Positions 1 through 11,299 of a stretch of 64,000 bases of DNA are shown one piece after another. Positions within the stretch are counted from its first letter, which is position 1. The number at the start of each line of letters is the position of its first letter. Both the position numbers and the translations under genes were made by a program. Under the pieces are notes generated by a model. That model was not told the origin of the DNA. It did not search any database and saw only the letters and a program-made list of their open reading frames with translations. Origin of the DNA: Armigeres subalbatus (taxonomy: Eukaryota; Arthropoda; Insecta; Diptera; Culicidae); NCBI RefSeq assembly GCF_024139115.2, contig NW_026942680.1, positions 124,001-188,000 of the forward strand. The letters run 5' to 3'.

Positions 1-120
1 GAATACTGAAGCCAATTGCTCCTTGTGCGCAAAGACCAGTTGTATGTATATCTGAAGAAAGCAATGCTAAACAATCGTTTGTTTCTTTGCCTTTTCAATC
101 CAAACTGAGTATATGAAAGC

Positions 121-884
121 AATGCATTTTATTCGACCCAATGGTCGACTCTTCAAAGGATCATTTTCTCCAATAATTTTCTCATGCATGATAGCATGGC
201 AATCGGTCGGTATGAATTGTGATTAAACGCTGGTTTCCCAGGCTTTTTAATAGCTATTACTTTGACCTGTCGCCATTCAGGTGGCACAATGTTGTACTCC
301 ATGAAACAGTTGTACAGGTCAAGTAATTGTCTTTTTGCGATATCTGGGAGGTTTTTTAGAAGATTTGATCTTATCGCATCCCGGAGCAGAGTTATTCGAT
401 GAAAGAAGAGACATGGATAGTTCCAGCATTCAGAATGGTCCAACCAAAGAACCGGGATCGGAAAATAATCTCGAAACTGCGGTTCTGCTGGTACGAAATC
501 TGGACAGACCTTTTTTGGAAATTGAATATCCATCGATTGGAGTATTCTTCACTCTCGTATATGGAAATGCGGTTCCGCATGCTGCGGGCCGTTTTCCAAA
601 GTGTTGTCTGTCATTGAGGTCTCTCGCGATAGTCCCTCGACAAAACGTTGCCAGTTGCTACGTTTTTTAGCCTTTAGAAGATTTTTGAGCAGCTTTCTTT
701 CAAGCCTCAAGTACTCCTCAAAATACTCCGACCTTCCGTGTTTATGAAAAGCCTTGAAGGCATCACATTTTTCAGAATACAACTTAGTACATTCATCATC
801 CCATCCAGGAGTGGCTGGCCTTCTTATGACAGATGTACTTGGAGCGCGTCGTTTTTGAGCTTCTAGTGCGCTTTTATGAATCAA
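121..884 (-). pseudogene. I-clade LINE ORF2 fragment (linker plus start of reverse transcriptase)
   Basis: Two overlapping minus-strand frames (549-884 and 153-533) read as one degraded non-LTR retrotransposon pol. The first carries the post-endonuclease linker with a GWDDEC motif and a basic helical stretch. The second has the RT start: VPPEWRQVKVIAIKKPGK followed by NSYRPIAMLSC and a KMIL motif, typical of I/Jockey-type RTs. A frameshift lies between about 533 and 580, and the rest of the RT (the catalytic YxDD region) is absent. The same kind of element continues at 5505-6620 on the same strand, so both pieces may come from one copy split by the insertions between them, but the middle of the endonuclease is not found. 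Family assignment is by motif. Confidence 0.75.
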
Positions 885-1469
885 TTCGGTAAGGAATCAA
901 CACATCCAGTGGCGGAATTATATGGCGGGTATCCAATCATGGTTTGAACTAGTGTAAAGCGTATCATGGTTTGAACCATTTTCAAATCAGTCGACATTAC
1001 CATCTCATTGGCAGGAGTTGAACTTTAAACAGTATGATTGGCATATTTAGGTATATTGGAAGTTATAGAGTTCATTTAAACTTTCGTACATATTGTTTAA
1101 ATAGTAAAATGAAACGAATTAAAAACGTCCTGAATTGGCGCAAAATTCCCCCCCCTTGGCACAATTTCCAAAAGCTCATAAAGGACGCATTTCATGACAT
1201 CGAAGTGAGATCAACATATCAAAAGAAAGCCATTTTTATCTGTAATCGACTGACATCATCGTACAATTGAGGAACGGTTTTAAATAGTTAAAATAGCAAA
1301 CGAAGTTTATTTTAATGTATCCAGCGTAGTGAACCCAGCCTGAAATTACCTGGCTATCGTCTCGCACAGGAGCTCGGTTGCACATTTCCTTTCCATTAGA
1401 AAAATACTGATTAATCATCATTGATTTGTTAATTTTTTGTGGCTTCATTCCTAGAAAATAAAATTATAT
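885..1469. other. Intergenic, no gene seen
   Basis: A+T-rich. Two close copies of ATCATGGTTTGAAC lie at about 926-985. The motif recurs at 5214-5255 and, inverted, near 5463. No convincing coding potential. Confidence 0.5.
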
Positions 1470-1471
1470 TA

Positions 1472-1657
1472 GGTTCTGCAGCGTCTGTATCTAACCTCAA
1501 ACTGATGACAGATTAGTAGTACTTCGCGTTGGACTCGGAGACAGCCAACCAATCACGAACTCGAACTTGGTCGGAGTCAGTGGAAAGTACTACTGAACTG
1601 TCAAAAAAGTTCATTTGACGAGGACCGAATTCATTCGTGACGTCATGCTGCAGAACC
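1472..1657. mobile_element. MITE, 186 bp, TA target duplication
   Basis: Terminal inverted repeats GGTTCTGCAGC and GCTGCAGAACC are flanked by TA on each side (1470-1471 and 1658-1659). The interior is also partly self-complementary. TA duplication points to a Tc1/mariner-like parent. No coding capacity. Confidence 0.7.
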
Positions 1658-1713
1658 TAATTAAGTATTACAAAAAAATCCACCAGAAATATACCAAATC
1701 CTTGAATAACCTA

Positions 1714-2269
1714 CACTCAGGCAAATGAACATACGAAATTCATATGGTCAAAGTTATGAATCTACAAAATTGTTGAAAATGGTTGATACATAAGTCCCTC
1801 ATGAAAATTTTCATTATATGCGGATTAGGAATTCATAATACAGCATTATGAATTGATTAATGTATGGTTGAATGCAATAATGAATTCATAAATCTACATT
1901 ATGAAATATTTAAAAATCTTTATAGAAATTAGGAATTCCATAAGGCGTGATTATGGCCTCTAAATGATACTGCTGTACTTCATAAGGTTATGTTATAGAT
2001 ATATTCATGTCCACTGTTACGGTGGATTACGGAGGTGTGTGAGGCTCAAAAGACCCCGAAAATCTCCCCACAGCGTTCAGCGTTCGTTCGCGTACAGCGT
2101 TCATAAGTCCTCATAGTGAATTCATAAATGTGCCTTAAGAAAATATTATGTTTTGTATTGACCATGAAAATTTATTTCATAATGAATCCTTTTGAATTTC
2201 AAAGCAATAACTTGTGGCAAATTTCCAAAAGGCAGAATTATGATATTCGAAAGAGAATTTGCCTGAGTG
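1714..2269. mobile_element. MITE, 556 bp, TIR CACTCAGGCAAAT, TA duplication
   Basis: Perfect 13 bp ends CACTCAGGCAAAT and ATTTGCCTGAGTG are flanked by TA (1712-1713, 2270-2271). The interior is A+T-rich with a more GC-rich core near 2020-2105. No transposase. Confidence 0.75.
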
Positions 2270-2884
2270 TAGAAGAATTATTTGACTTTTGTTTGTTTGT
2301 TGATAGCGGATGAATGCCAATATTTTTCAATAAATTAAGGCCTACTGTGATTGAAATACAGTCACTCTCAAAATTGAGCGTACAGTATGGATTAGTTGAC
2401 TACATTCGAAAATTTCAAAGGAAATTAAATGGTTGGCTCGGGTTTTTTAATGCATTTCAATATTCATCCCTTCCTTCAATGTATGCGTACATAAAATTGT
2501 TGAAATTTTCTCTCTAAAGTTCATTTATTTGAAAATAATCTCAAAATACGCCTATTAGATGTGACAAAATTGAGCGTACAGCGAAGTTTTTTCTATAAAA
2601 TTTCTTATTATAAACACGATTAATGTATTTTAATATTGTTTTCTCATGATTATATTTATAATAATAAACATCCGCTAGTTAAACATTCAATGTTTTGAAA
2701 TTAAACCATGTTTTAATCAAAATATCGAACAAGTAAGATGTATAAACAATGCTATTTAACAATTCAATGCTGCTGGGTAAAATAGATGCTTTAATTTGTA
2801 TGTTTCACCGGCATCGTATCTTATATATGATAGATAATCGAAATCGAGCGAGACATACGATTAATTTGGGAAATTCAGTCGGTA

Positions 2885-3704
2885 GGGTAAGACGGTATAA
2901 TGCGCCCCACCTGGCCAAAACGCCCCCCTTTGATTTCTAGAAAACTATAACTAATTAAGGGTCAAAATCAGTTGGTACCTATAAGTATTTGTAAACCCAT
3001 CATACTATGTGAATGTGGAAGTATTTTTGTATTACACAATGAAAAAAATAGCAAAATACAAAAAGTTACAGTTTTGATGTAACTTTTTATGTTTGTTAGC
3101 TCAACATTCTGGAGCGACTCTGGCATACTGTCCACAAAACTTGCACTGGAACACTCAGCTGGGCAACAAAATAACTTTGCTCAGTGGTTAATATGATATA
3201 AAATTGCTTCTATCTTCAAAAATGTAACGATTTTCGAAAACATGTTTCACTGGTCAAAACGCCCCAGTGTAGGCAGGACGATATGCCCTTACCAACTGGA
3301 CACAAGCGCAGCGAGCCTGCAGCAGTTACTTCCAAATTGTATGGAAAATATTAAAATGTAATTCACACCTGCTTAAATGGACCTATGTTGGTTTTTTAAT
3401 GTCAAGCGCATAAGGATTTGTAACCTTTTCATTATGGGATTGATAAAATACTAATGAAGGGCTATGAAACGTCTTTGGCTAAGGTGGGGCGTATTGCCCA
3501 GGCACTTGTTAAAATCCATTTTTTCGCGACTATTCAAAAAAGCTTAATTACGTGTTATTTGTAATATTTTTATATGACTACTCACGGGCAATGCATTTGC
3601 GACTTCCTGGACTACCAAATAACATAAAGTTTGCATAAATTGCGTTGAAAAGTAAAAAGTTATCAAGGAGTTGCCTTAGGGGGGCATATTATACCGTCTT
3701 ACCC
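2885..3704. mobile_element. Nested MITE, 820 bp, TIR GGGTAAGACGGTATAAT
   Basis: Ends GGGTAAGACGGTATAAT and ATTATACCGTCTTACCC are flanked by TA (2883-2884, 3705-3706). It sits in the left arm of the long inverted-repeat element. The right arm (about 4594-4616) preserves the empty site with a single TA, which proves insertion and fixes both ends. The interior has GC-rich patches near both ends (GCGCCCCACC, CAAAACGCCCC) but no usable frame. Confidence 0.92.
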
Positions 3705-3756
3705 TAAATGATGAAAACAGATGTGAACATACAGAGAAAACGACAAATGTTAGGAA

Positions 3757-4021
3757 CTAGTCGACCCGGCAGACGTTGTCCTGCATAGTAGGCGAAAATG
3801 TGCGTTGTGAACTACCCATGCGAAATTTCCATACGGTTCTTAATTTTAGTTTTTCACGATTTGGTCAACCTTATTCGTGATTTTTGCATGAGGAAATATC
3901 ATATAAACCCGTCGGAAACGATAACGAACATATTTGCTGAAGGGATGAAGTACATCCATCCAGCCGTTTTCGAGTTATGCGGATACGAACACAGACCATT
4001 TCATTTTTATATATAAGAAGA
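3757..4021 (-). mobile_element. Non-autonomous Helitron, 265 bp
   Basis: Read on the minus strand it begins TCTTCTTATATATAAAAATG after an A and ends in CTAG before a T, the A|T insertion expected of Helitrons. A short hairpin (GCAGG..AACGTCTGC type) lies just before the CTAG end. A second copy with matching ends lies at 42989-43273 on the plus strand. No Rep/helicase is encoded. It lies at the junction of the left arm and loop of the surrounding long inverted-repeat element. Confidence 0.8.
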
Positions 4022-5120
4022 TGACATAATTCAAATTTAGAATGTCTTTAACTTAAATTTGTTTTTAAGCTCAATTATTGTCTCAGGTCTATCATTAAGA
4101 GTAATATTATTGAATCCAATCATTCACAGCCAAATTCTAAAAGTACAAGGTGCATGTTAAGGTACCGAACATAAAAACAGCTTTTCAACCACGTAGAGCA
4201 CTTCTGGTTGAATATTGAAAAGATGGCCTAAAATTGTAATTTCATAATTAAATTTGAATTAAACTCCACGATCTGTTATCATAAGGGATACAATTAGATG
4301 ATTTCCATGTGGCGAGTAAAAATAAACTTTTTTAAGAGTTCGGCAGCTTATTTAATGATATCTTGGTGAATTTAAATGATTCAACCAAATTTGTTCCTAC
4401 AGTACCTGAGTCTTCAAATATAAAATTACATCATATAATGTATCCGTGTGCTGCTCTTTTATTAATATTATTATTAATGAGTGTCCTGAGCTTATAAGCT
4501 ACCTATACATCGACTTTTAAATAAAGTTATACTTGATTTGAAATATGCCATTCCCAACATTTGTCGTTTTCTCTGTATCTTTACAGCTGTTTTCATCATT
4601 TACCGACTGAATTTTCCCAAATTTACCGTATGTCTCGCTCGATTTCGATTATCTATCATATATAAGATACGATGCCGGTGAAATCCATATCTTAAATTTG
4701 CCCAGCAGCATTGAATTGTTAAATAGCATTGTTTATACATCTTACTTGGTCGCCATTTTGACCAAAACATGGTTTAATTTCAAAACATTGAATGTTTAAG
4801 TAGCGGATGTTTATTATTATAAATATAATCATGAAAAAACAATATTAAAATACATTAATCGTGTTTATAATAAGACATTTTATAGAAAAACATTAGCTGT
4901 ACGCTCAATTTTGTCACATCTAATAGGCGTATTTTGAGATTATTTTCAAATAAATGAACTTTAGAGAAAAAATTTCAACCATTTTATGTACGCATACATT
5001 GAAGGAAGGGATGAATATTGAAATGCATTAAAAACAACCGAGCCAACAATTAAATTTCCTTTGAAATTTTCGAATATATTCGTCAAATCCATGCTGTACG
5101 CTCAATTTTGAGAGTGACTG

Positions 5121-5504
5121 TATGTAAATATTTTCTACATCTTGAATGTCAAAAAGGCACTCATTCGGCCGCCATTATCGTGCGCAAAATACTGGATAAA
5201 GTAAAAATTGATCACGGTTTGAACTAAAATGTATCGTGGTTTGAACTTGTAAATGCAGTCATGTTCTACTGGTGTCCGCTAGGAACATTTACATGATTTT
5301 CACACGTTTCGTGTTACTAATCTAATGCGATAAGATGAATAATAAAACAAATTTGCTTTTCTATAGGTTTATTCACCGTTTCAGGCATGCAATTAGTAGA
5401 CGGCTTTGGCAGGCTAAGCTTCCTTATAAACTAAAGTTCGCAGTTGTAACATGCCTGCTATTTGGTTCAAACCATGATTTCAAACTATGCAAAGGTCTTT
5501 ATTC
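5121..5504. other. Intergenic, no gene seen
   Basis: Carries TGGTTTGAAC-type motifs in both orientations (5214-5255 and 5463). This may be debris of an unrecognised repeat. No supported gene. Confidence 0.4.
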
Positions 5505-5799
5505 TAGTTACATTTACTTGGCATGCGACAATTTCTAAACCATTAACAGTCGGAATGGGAATTCTGTAGAAAGTGTGACATTTTTTCCCCAAAAGAACGC
5601 CACCATAATGATCATTCCGATCTTGGCGAATAATGTTAAAATCGTGGAAGTTGATTTAATCTTCAGAAGAAAGCCATGTTTCACAGAGTGCAAAAATATT
5701 TCAATCGGAATTGCGAATTAAAAACTTGAACACGTCTAATTTATCAGACTATGACAGTTCCACTGCGGCACAGTGATTGTATCTTGTGTAATGGCCGTA
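5505..5799 (-). pseudogene. I-clade LINE ORF2, N-terminal endonuclease fragment
   Basis: Minus-strand translation in shifting frames shows apurinic-endonuclease start motifs: QWNCHS, CETWLSSED, NFHDFNIIR, YGGVLLG and EIVACQVNV. These are characteristic of I-clade ORF2 proteins. The similarity stops near 5505, well before the catalytic core is complete. It directly follows ORF1 of the same element (stop near 5800). Stops and frameshifts make it non-functional. Confidence 0.8.
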
Positions 5800-6620
5800 T
5801 TATCCATCGAAAGATACAATTTCTGCAAAAATGGGCCATGAAACAGTCAATTGCTTCAGATAACTTTCAACTGTTGTTATAAAGAGGTCAATGCTTGGCC
5901 TCAATGAATTCGGAATATTGAAAAAATTCAAAAAACGGTTCACAAGATCCTTAAAGGAGATCAATCCTCGCTTGGACGGAATACTTTTTCTGGAAGTGTG
6001 AATTGCATTTTTCTTTAATTGATTCTCCTAGTCGGATGTTTCTTGGAAACATCGGTTTTTGGCAATGTCGGGAATGTCTTGCTGCAACTAGGATCTAAAG
6101 GAGCAGTGAAGACAGGTTGCTTCGGTATTTTAAATAATCCCCCATTACCTTCAGATTTTGGCAAGCTTTTGTGGACGACTTTTGTTCTCTTACGGTGCGA
6201 TCCCGGGGAAGACGGTGCCTTCCTCTTTTCGGGCACGTGTACCTCCGAAGAATCATCCATATCAGCTACGTCGGAGTCCAATCCATCAATGGCAACGGAA
6301 TCGAAGTAATCACTTACTCGAACGGCAGCTGAAATAGCAGCCGTGGCGGTGGTTGTGGCGGATGTGCCTTGCGACATAACCATTTCCCCATACGACTGCT
6401 TGGAGCGCTGTACCAACGAGCACTTCACTTTTTGGGTGCGCTTTTTGTACCCCGGGCATTCTTGCAAACATGGGGAGCATCTTTGCCACAATAAGCGCAC
6501 TTTGTAACTTGCTGCTGGCCGGACTCGTCTCTATGCTTTTCAATACATTTGCCACAACGGGGCTTGTTGTCGCAAAACTCGGCAGTTTGCCCCAACTGTT
6601 TGCAGTTGGTACAATTGAAC
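5800..6620 (-). pseudogene. I-clade LINE ORF1 (gag-like, zinc knuckles)
   Basis: The upstream frame (6425-6620) has a knuckle-like array: CTNCKQLGQTAEFC, then CGKCIEKH and CAYCG. This is the nucleic-acid-binding region of non-LTR ORF1 proteins. After a frameshift near 6425-6500, a low-complexity frame (Ser/Thr/Ala-rich, then basic KRKAPSSPGSHRKRTK) runs to 6015. A more degraded ORF1 C-terminus ends in SFDG and a stop near 5800. The 5' part of ORF1 is cut off at about 6620 where the tail of an RTE element begins, so the RTE inserted into or next to this element. Confidence 0.8.
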
Positions 6621-6622
6621 AC

Positions 6623-6779
6623 ATTTTTTCATTTATTTAGTTTACAACTAAACAATCAACAATTTGACGCCACAATACACGATTCGAGGCCGATCGAAAG
6701 TTCTTACACTCCAGCTTGTCGCCTTTCTTGTAGATGGGGCATATAACCCCTTCCTTCCACTCCTCCGGTAGCTGTTCAG
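6623..6779 (-). pseudogene. RTE LINE copy A, 3' part with internal deletion
   Basis: On the minus strand this reads the early RT motif [20 protein letters not shown], then jumps to the family C-terminus ([10 protein letters not shown]), a stop, and the short tail TAAATAAATGAA. Most of the RT is therefore deleted. The 3' terminus resembles the RTE fragment at 56690-56945. The 5' part of this copy lies at 7963-9605, on the far side of an inserted foldback element. Confidence 0.8.
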
Positions 6780-7962
6780 TAGACCTCTTCATGTTTTCAA
6801 AAAGTATCAAAAATTCAACCGGTCAGCCCAGAATCACAATTCTTCTGCTAAAATAAGTCTCCTGTCAAACTTTCAGCTAATTTGGATAACATTTCGAGGT
6901 GGCTCAAGTCGATTTAGTGTTTTTGGGCTGTTTTCAATTTTGGAAAAATTCTAACAAGAGATATAAACGTCGAAAACTATCGTAACAACCTCTATACGGA
7001 AGCTTTTGGTATGCTCTACAAGTCTTGTGAACATTGCGATTCGTTCCATTCACGATTTGTCCATGTTAAAGTGATTTTCAAGCTTTTAAGTGCATAAAAA
7101 TGCTGTTTCCCCCAAAAGTCGTTGTTCTACAAAATTCTTGAATTTATGACAAATGATTGTTAATTTATTATAATATTATTCCTCTTTTTTCCCTGGAAAG
7201 TTGAGTAATATAATTGCCAATGTGCGATTTACCGTTAAATTCTTAAAAATCAGAAGCTGAACATTTGTTATAAATTTGCACGCTGAGATTTCTTCAAACA
7301 AGTTGTTCAAACAAAGAAGCTTCGATTTCTCTTGTTACTACGATGCACTCAATATTAAAAGCATGCAGACATATGGTGAAATTAACAAAATTTAGAAGTT
7401 GTTTGTTGTAAGCATCAAATATTATATGATTTGATTTATGTTTTGTTCGAACAACTTGTTTGAAGAAATCCTAACGTGCAAATTTATGACAAATGTTCAG
7501 CTTTTGATTTTTAAGAATTTAACGGTAAATCGTACATTGACAATTATATTACTCAAATTTCCAGAGAAAAAAGAGGAATAAAAATATAATAAATTAGCAA
7601 TCATTTGTCATAAATTCAAGAATTTTGTAGAACAACGACTTTTGGGGGAAACAGTATTTTTATGCACATTTTCGAGCTTTTAGAAAATCACTTTAACATG
7701 GACAAAACGTGAACGGAACGAATCGCAATGTTCACAAGATTTGTTAAACACACCAAAAGCTTCCGTTTAGAGGTTGTTGCGATAGTTTTCGATGTTTATA
7801 TCTCTCGAAAATAGCCCAAAAACACTAAATCGACTTGAGCCACGTCGAAATTTTATCCGAATTAGATGAAAATTTGACAGGAGACTTATTTTAGCATAAG
7901 AATTGTGATCCTGGGTTGACCGGTTGAATTTTTGATACTTTCTGAAAACATGAAGAGGTCTA
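6780..7962. mobile_element. Foldback/MITE element, 1183 bp, 8 bp target duplication
   Basis: Two arms of about 550-590 bp are near-complementary, starting TAGACCTCTTCATG on the left and ending CATGAAGAGGTCTA on the right. The flanks carry CTGTTCAG at 6772-6779 and 7963-7970, a hAT-length 8 bp duplication. Removing the element with one duplication rejoins the RTE reading frame. The arms meet around 7370-7430. No transposase is encoded. Confidence 0.88.
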
Positions 7963-9605
7963 CTGTTCAGTTCCCCAGATTCTGACAATCAGTTTGTGCA
8001 GCCAAGTGGCTAGCTTTTCCGGGCCCATCTTTATGAGCTCAGCTCCGATACCATCCTTACCAGCTGCTTTATTGGTCTTTAGCTGTTGGATGGCATCCTT
8101 AACTACCCTCAAGGGTGGGGCTGGTTGGCTTCCATCGTCCGCCGAACCGACGTAGTCATCTCCTACGCTGCCTGGACTTTCACTGCCTGCACTCTCAGCG
8201 CCATTCAAATGTTCCTCGTAGTGCTGCTTCCACCTTTCGATCACCACACGTTCGTCCGTCAAGATGCTCCCATCCTTATCCCGGCACATTTCGGCTCGTG
8301 GCACGAAGCCTTTGCGGGATGCGTTGAGCTTCTGGTAGAACTTGTGTGTTTCTTGAGAACGGCACAGCTGTTCCAACTCCTCGCACTCCGCTTCTTCCAG
8401 GCGGCGTTTGTTTTGCTGAAAAAGGTGGGTCTGCTGTCTCCGCTTCAGTCTATAACGTTCCACGTTCTCGGGTACCTTGCAGCAGCGCGACCGCCCACGC
8501 TGCGTCCTTCTCCTCCAGAATCTGTCCACACTCTTCGTCGAACCAATCGTTCCGTCAACTTCGTCCCACATATACCCGACGTTGTTCTCCGCTGCGTCGT
8601 TGTATTCCAGCTGTCCTCAAGAGGGGCCCCATCGAGCTCACCGGCAACGTTGCCTCGAGATACTGTGCGTATGCAGTGGCGACATCAGGTTGCTTCAGTC
8701 GCTCTAGGTCGTACCGCGGCGGTCGTCGGTACCAAAAATTGTTGATGACGCAGTTAAACTATCACCAGATAGTGGTCAGAGTCGATATTATCGCCACGAT
8801 ATGTCCTGACGTCGATAATGTCGGAGAAATGCCGTCCATCAATCAGAACGTGGTCGATTCGTGATTCTGTCTGCAGTGGTGATCTCCAGGTGTACCGATA
8901 CGGGAGGCTGTGTTGGAAGTAGGTGCTGCGAATGGCCATATTCTTGGAGGCGGCGAAATCAATTAGTCGTAGGCCGCTTTCGTTCGTCAGCCGGTGAGCG
9001 CTGAATTTCCCAATAGTCGGTCTAAACCACTCCGCTTGGCCAACCTGAGCGCTCAAATTTCCTATGATGATTTTACCGTCGTGACTTGGGCAGCTGTCGT
9101 ACTCACGTTCCATCTGCGCGTAGAATGCGTCCTTATCATCATCAGTGCTTCCGGAGTGTGGGCTATGGACGTTGATTATGCTGAAGTTGAAGAACCGGCC
9201 TTTGATCCTCAACCTGCACATTCTCTCATTGATCGGCCACCACCCGATCACCCGCCTTTGCATATCGCACTATTGATCCCTTCCAACAAACCTCCTGCAG
9301 CGCTACGATGCCGAATCCACGGTCCTTGAGCACATCGGCGAGTATGCGTGTGCTCCCGAAGAGATTTGCAGTTCCACGAACCGAGTTTCCAATCGTTAGT
9401 TCCTCTTCGTCGCAATGGTCTTCGCCGATGGTTCCGGTTCGTACTCCCATGTTGATTGTTCATTGCGTATGTTTTTTTAAAGCTGGCTTGCAGGGCCTGA
9501 CATCATATCCCCTAAATTTCCGGAGGACCATTCCTCCTTATTCTCGGTGGACCATGGTGCACTGTTTCACTTAGAGTCCCTCGCTGGCACTCGGACGGCC
9601 ACTTT
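7963..9605 (-). pseudogene. RTE LINE copy A, endonuclease and RT N-terminus
   Basis: Minus-strand frames in order: a 5' leader to about 9605; the endonuclease start (9226-9463, split between two frames, with LQEVCWKG); the endonuclease body (8754-9263) with SDHYLV and the GNLSAQVGQ motif; then the linker/RT start (7960-8571) with RDKDGSILTDE, RWKQHYEEHLNG and the conserved NKAAGKDGIGAELIK. Stops and frameshifts separate the pieces. The last codons run straight into the foldback insertion at 7962, and the RT continues at 6779. Assigned to RTE from the endonuclease and RT motifs. It is the 5' half of a dead copy. Confidence 0.85.
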
Positions 9606-10315
9606 CCCCTATCATGAGTATTATGAAATTATGGCATATCATGTGGCGCAATTGAAAACAATTGTCGTGCAGTATTTGGTCTAAAACATTGTCAAAGAAT
9701 GGTTTAAGAAAATTTGTTTCTTTTCTAAAAAAAATAAAACACAAACTGATTTTCCTTTAAAAAAAACTATTTTTTCAAATCACAAAATTTTCAAAAATTC
9801 AATGTTGAAGAGATTTACTATAGGTAATAGCTAATGAATCGGATAAAAAATGCCATAGTTATGATTATTTTTATGAAACTCTTAACTTGAAGATGAAAAT
9901 AACATTGAAGTTCTTTGTGCAACCTCTAAACTTCAATACTTTGGCCTAAAACTCTGAGACTACCATTTTTTTTTCTCCATAAAAAAAGCGTTTATGCGTC
10001 CGAATTCTAGGTTTAGGAATCATTAAAAAAAAAAATTGTCGACTGGTCAAGCTCATCTCATTATCAGCTATGTAGATACCGCTCTACTAGTGCCGGCGCC
10101 CGACTGTCAGAGATATTGCGAAATATCGTGTGATATACGCTGAAGACTCACAGGCATATCAGCCTATTCATACTATCCAACTGTTGGACATTGCAGCTTG
10201 CCCTCAATTTTGATACCCGCACTGGACACTCGTATACCGCTTCTAGCGTTCTTCTACACCTGCTTTGACTTCTAATAGCAGTCTGGATGAGGATAAACCA
10301 CATGAAACATCCTTA
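9606..10315. other. Intergenic, no gene seen
   Basis: A+T-rich with several homopolymer A/T runs (9720-10035). A more balanced stretch from 10040 to 10300 has no recognisable coding or repeat signature. Confidence 0.4.
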
Positions 10316-10479
10316 GGGGCCGTACACATATAACGTAAGCACTTATGGGGGAAGGGGGGTCGGTCAATATCTTACGCTTCATATAAATAAAAAATCATTT
10401 GTATGAAAAAAATCTTACATGGGGGGAGGGAGGGTCGAAAAATCCAGAAAAATTGCTTACGTAATATGTGTACGACCCC
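10316..10479. mobile_element. MITE, 164 bp, PIF/Harbinger-like (TTA duplication)
   Basis: Ends GGGGCCGTACACATATAACG and, in reverse complement, GGGGTCGTACACATATTACG form 25 bp TIRs with few mismatches. They are flanked by TTA at 10313-10315 and 10480-10482. No coding. Confidence 0.8.
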
Positions 10480-10482
10480 TTA

Positions 10483-11299
10483 GTAGCTTTAGTGTCCGAA
10501 CCGAACTACAAAATATACCATAACAAAGCTAATGCCACAGATAACAGATATTGAGGCTGGTATCCGATACATGACCGAGACCGAGTTATTTAGAAAGCCA
10601 AATTTAGCGTTACGTAATTTGCGAACGAATCCTAAGACCATGCTTAAAGCAATGATGGTAGTCATTTACAATTTCAATTATCGAGCAATGCCGCACGAGC
10701 AAACTCGTTTGCGAATTCAAAGGAATGCATCACGAATGAGTTATCCATGCTAAATCGCATCGTGACAGAAGATTTGCCAGAAAATTATTTCGTTCCTAAT
10801 TTTTAAAATCAATTCTTCCTAAGCGTTTAAAATCAATTTGGGGGCACTTCATTGTTTACACACCCAAGAGTATCCTTTGCCCTATGCGATGAACGTCAAT
10901 TCACTAAATTCAACACAGGAAAACATTTGAAAAACCCAAATGGATGTCAGTCATGAGATGATTGATTTGAATCGTTCTGGGATTTTGAGTTTTTTTCAAA
11001 AATTGGCTTAAAATTGGCGCGGTAAAAAATCCCGTTGGTAACTGTGTCAACTTCCCTGTTAATTGAAGTAGCATCTCGTCATGGTACACGAGTGCAACAA
11101 TTGTACATTGGCGTAGAAATCTTGCCGTTAATAACAACTGTGGATTTGAAAGCTGCGAGACGGAATTTTTTTTTTTCTTTATTTTTTTTTTATTTAATTT
11201 TTTTATTTTTCTAGTGGGGGGAGATGTTATGCGTACAAGAAAGAATGAACTGTATTTTGAACATTTCAATTTCTTTTTACTATTTTCTTTTTTTTTCAG
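10483..11299. other. Probable intron of the downstream plus-strand gene
   Basis: No supported coding frame. T-rich tracts at 11165-11210 and 11275-11296 lead into a 3' splice acceptor at 11297-11299. If the exon call is right, this region is intronic. Confidence 0.4.

Larger units (their letters stand above)
2359..5120. mobile_element. Long inverted-repeat (foldback-like) element with two nested insertions
   Basis: Ends CAGTCACTCTC and GAGAGTGACTG are flanked by TA (2357-2358, 5121-5122), as in Tc1/mariner-type elements. The left arm (2359-2884, continuing 3707-3756) is the imperfect reverse complement of the right arm (about 4548-5120). Each arm repeats the motif ATTGAGCGTACAG, once near the end and once about 200 bp inside. 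The left arm is interrupted by an 820 bp MITE, and a Helitron sits where the arm meets the loop. Without these the element would be about 1.7 kb with arms near 570 bp. I see no transposase in the arms or loop, so it is called non-autonomous. Confidence 0.85.

Noticed and set aside
8086..8864. Plus-strand frames of up to 219 codons
   Set aside because: They are antisense shadows of the RTE linker/endonuclease on the minus strand, which has clear motifs.
10532..10753. A 73-codon plus-strand frame
   Set aside because: No family resemblance and lies in probable intron; start and end are not supported.
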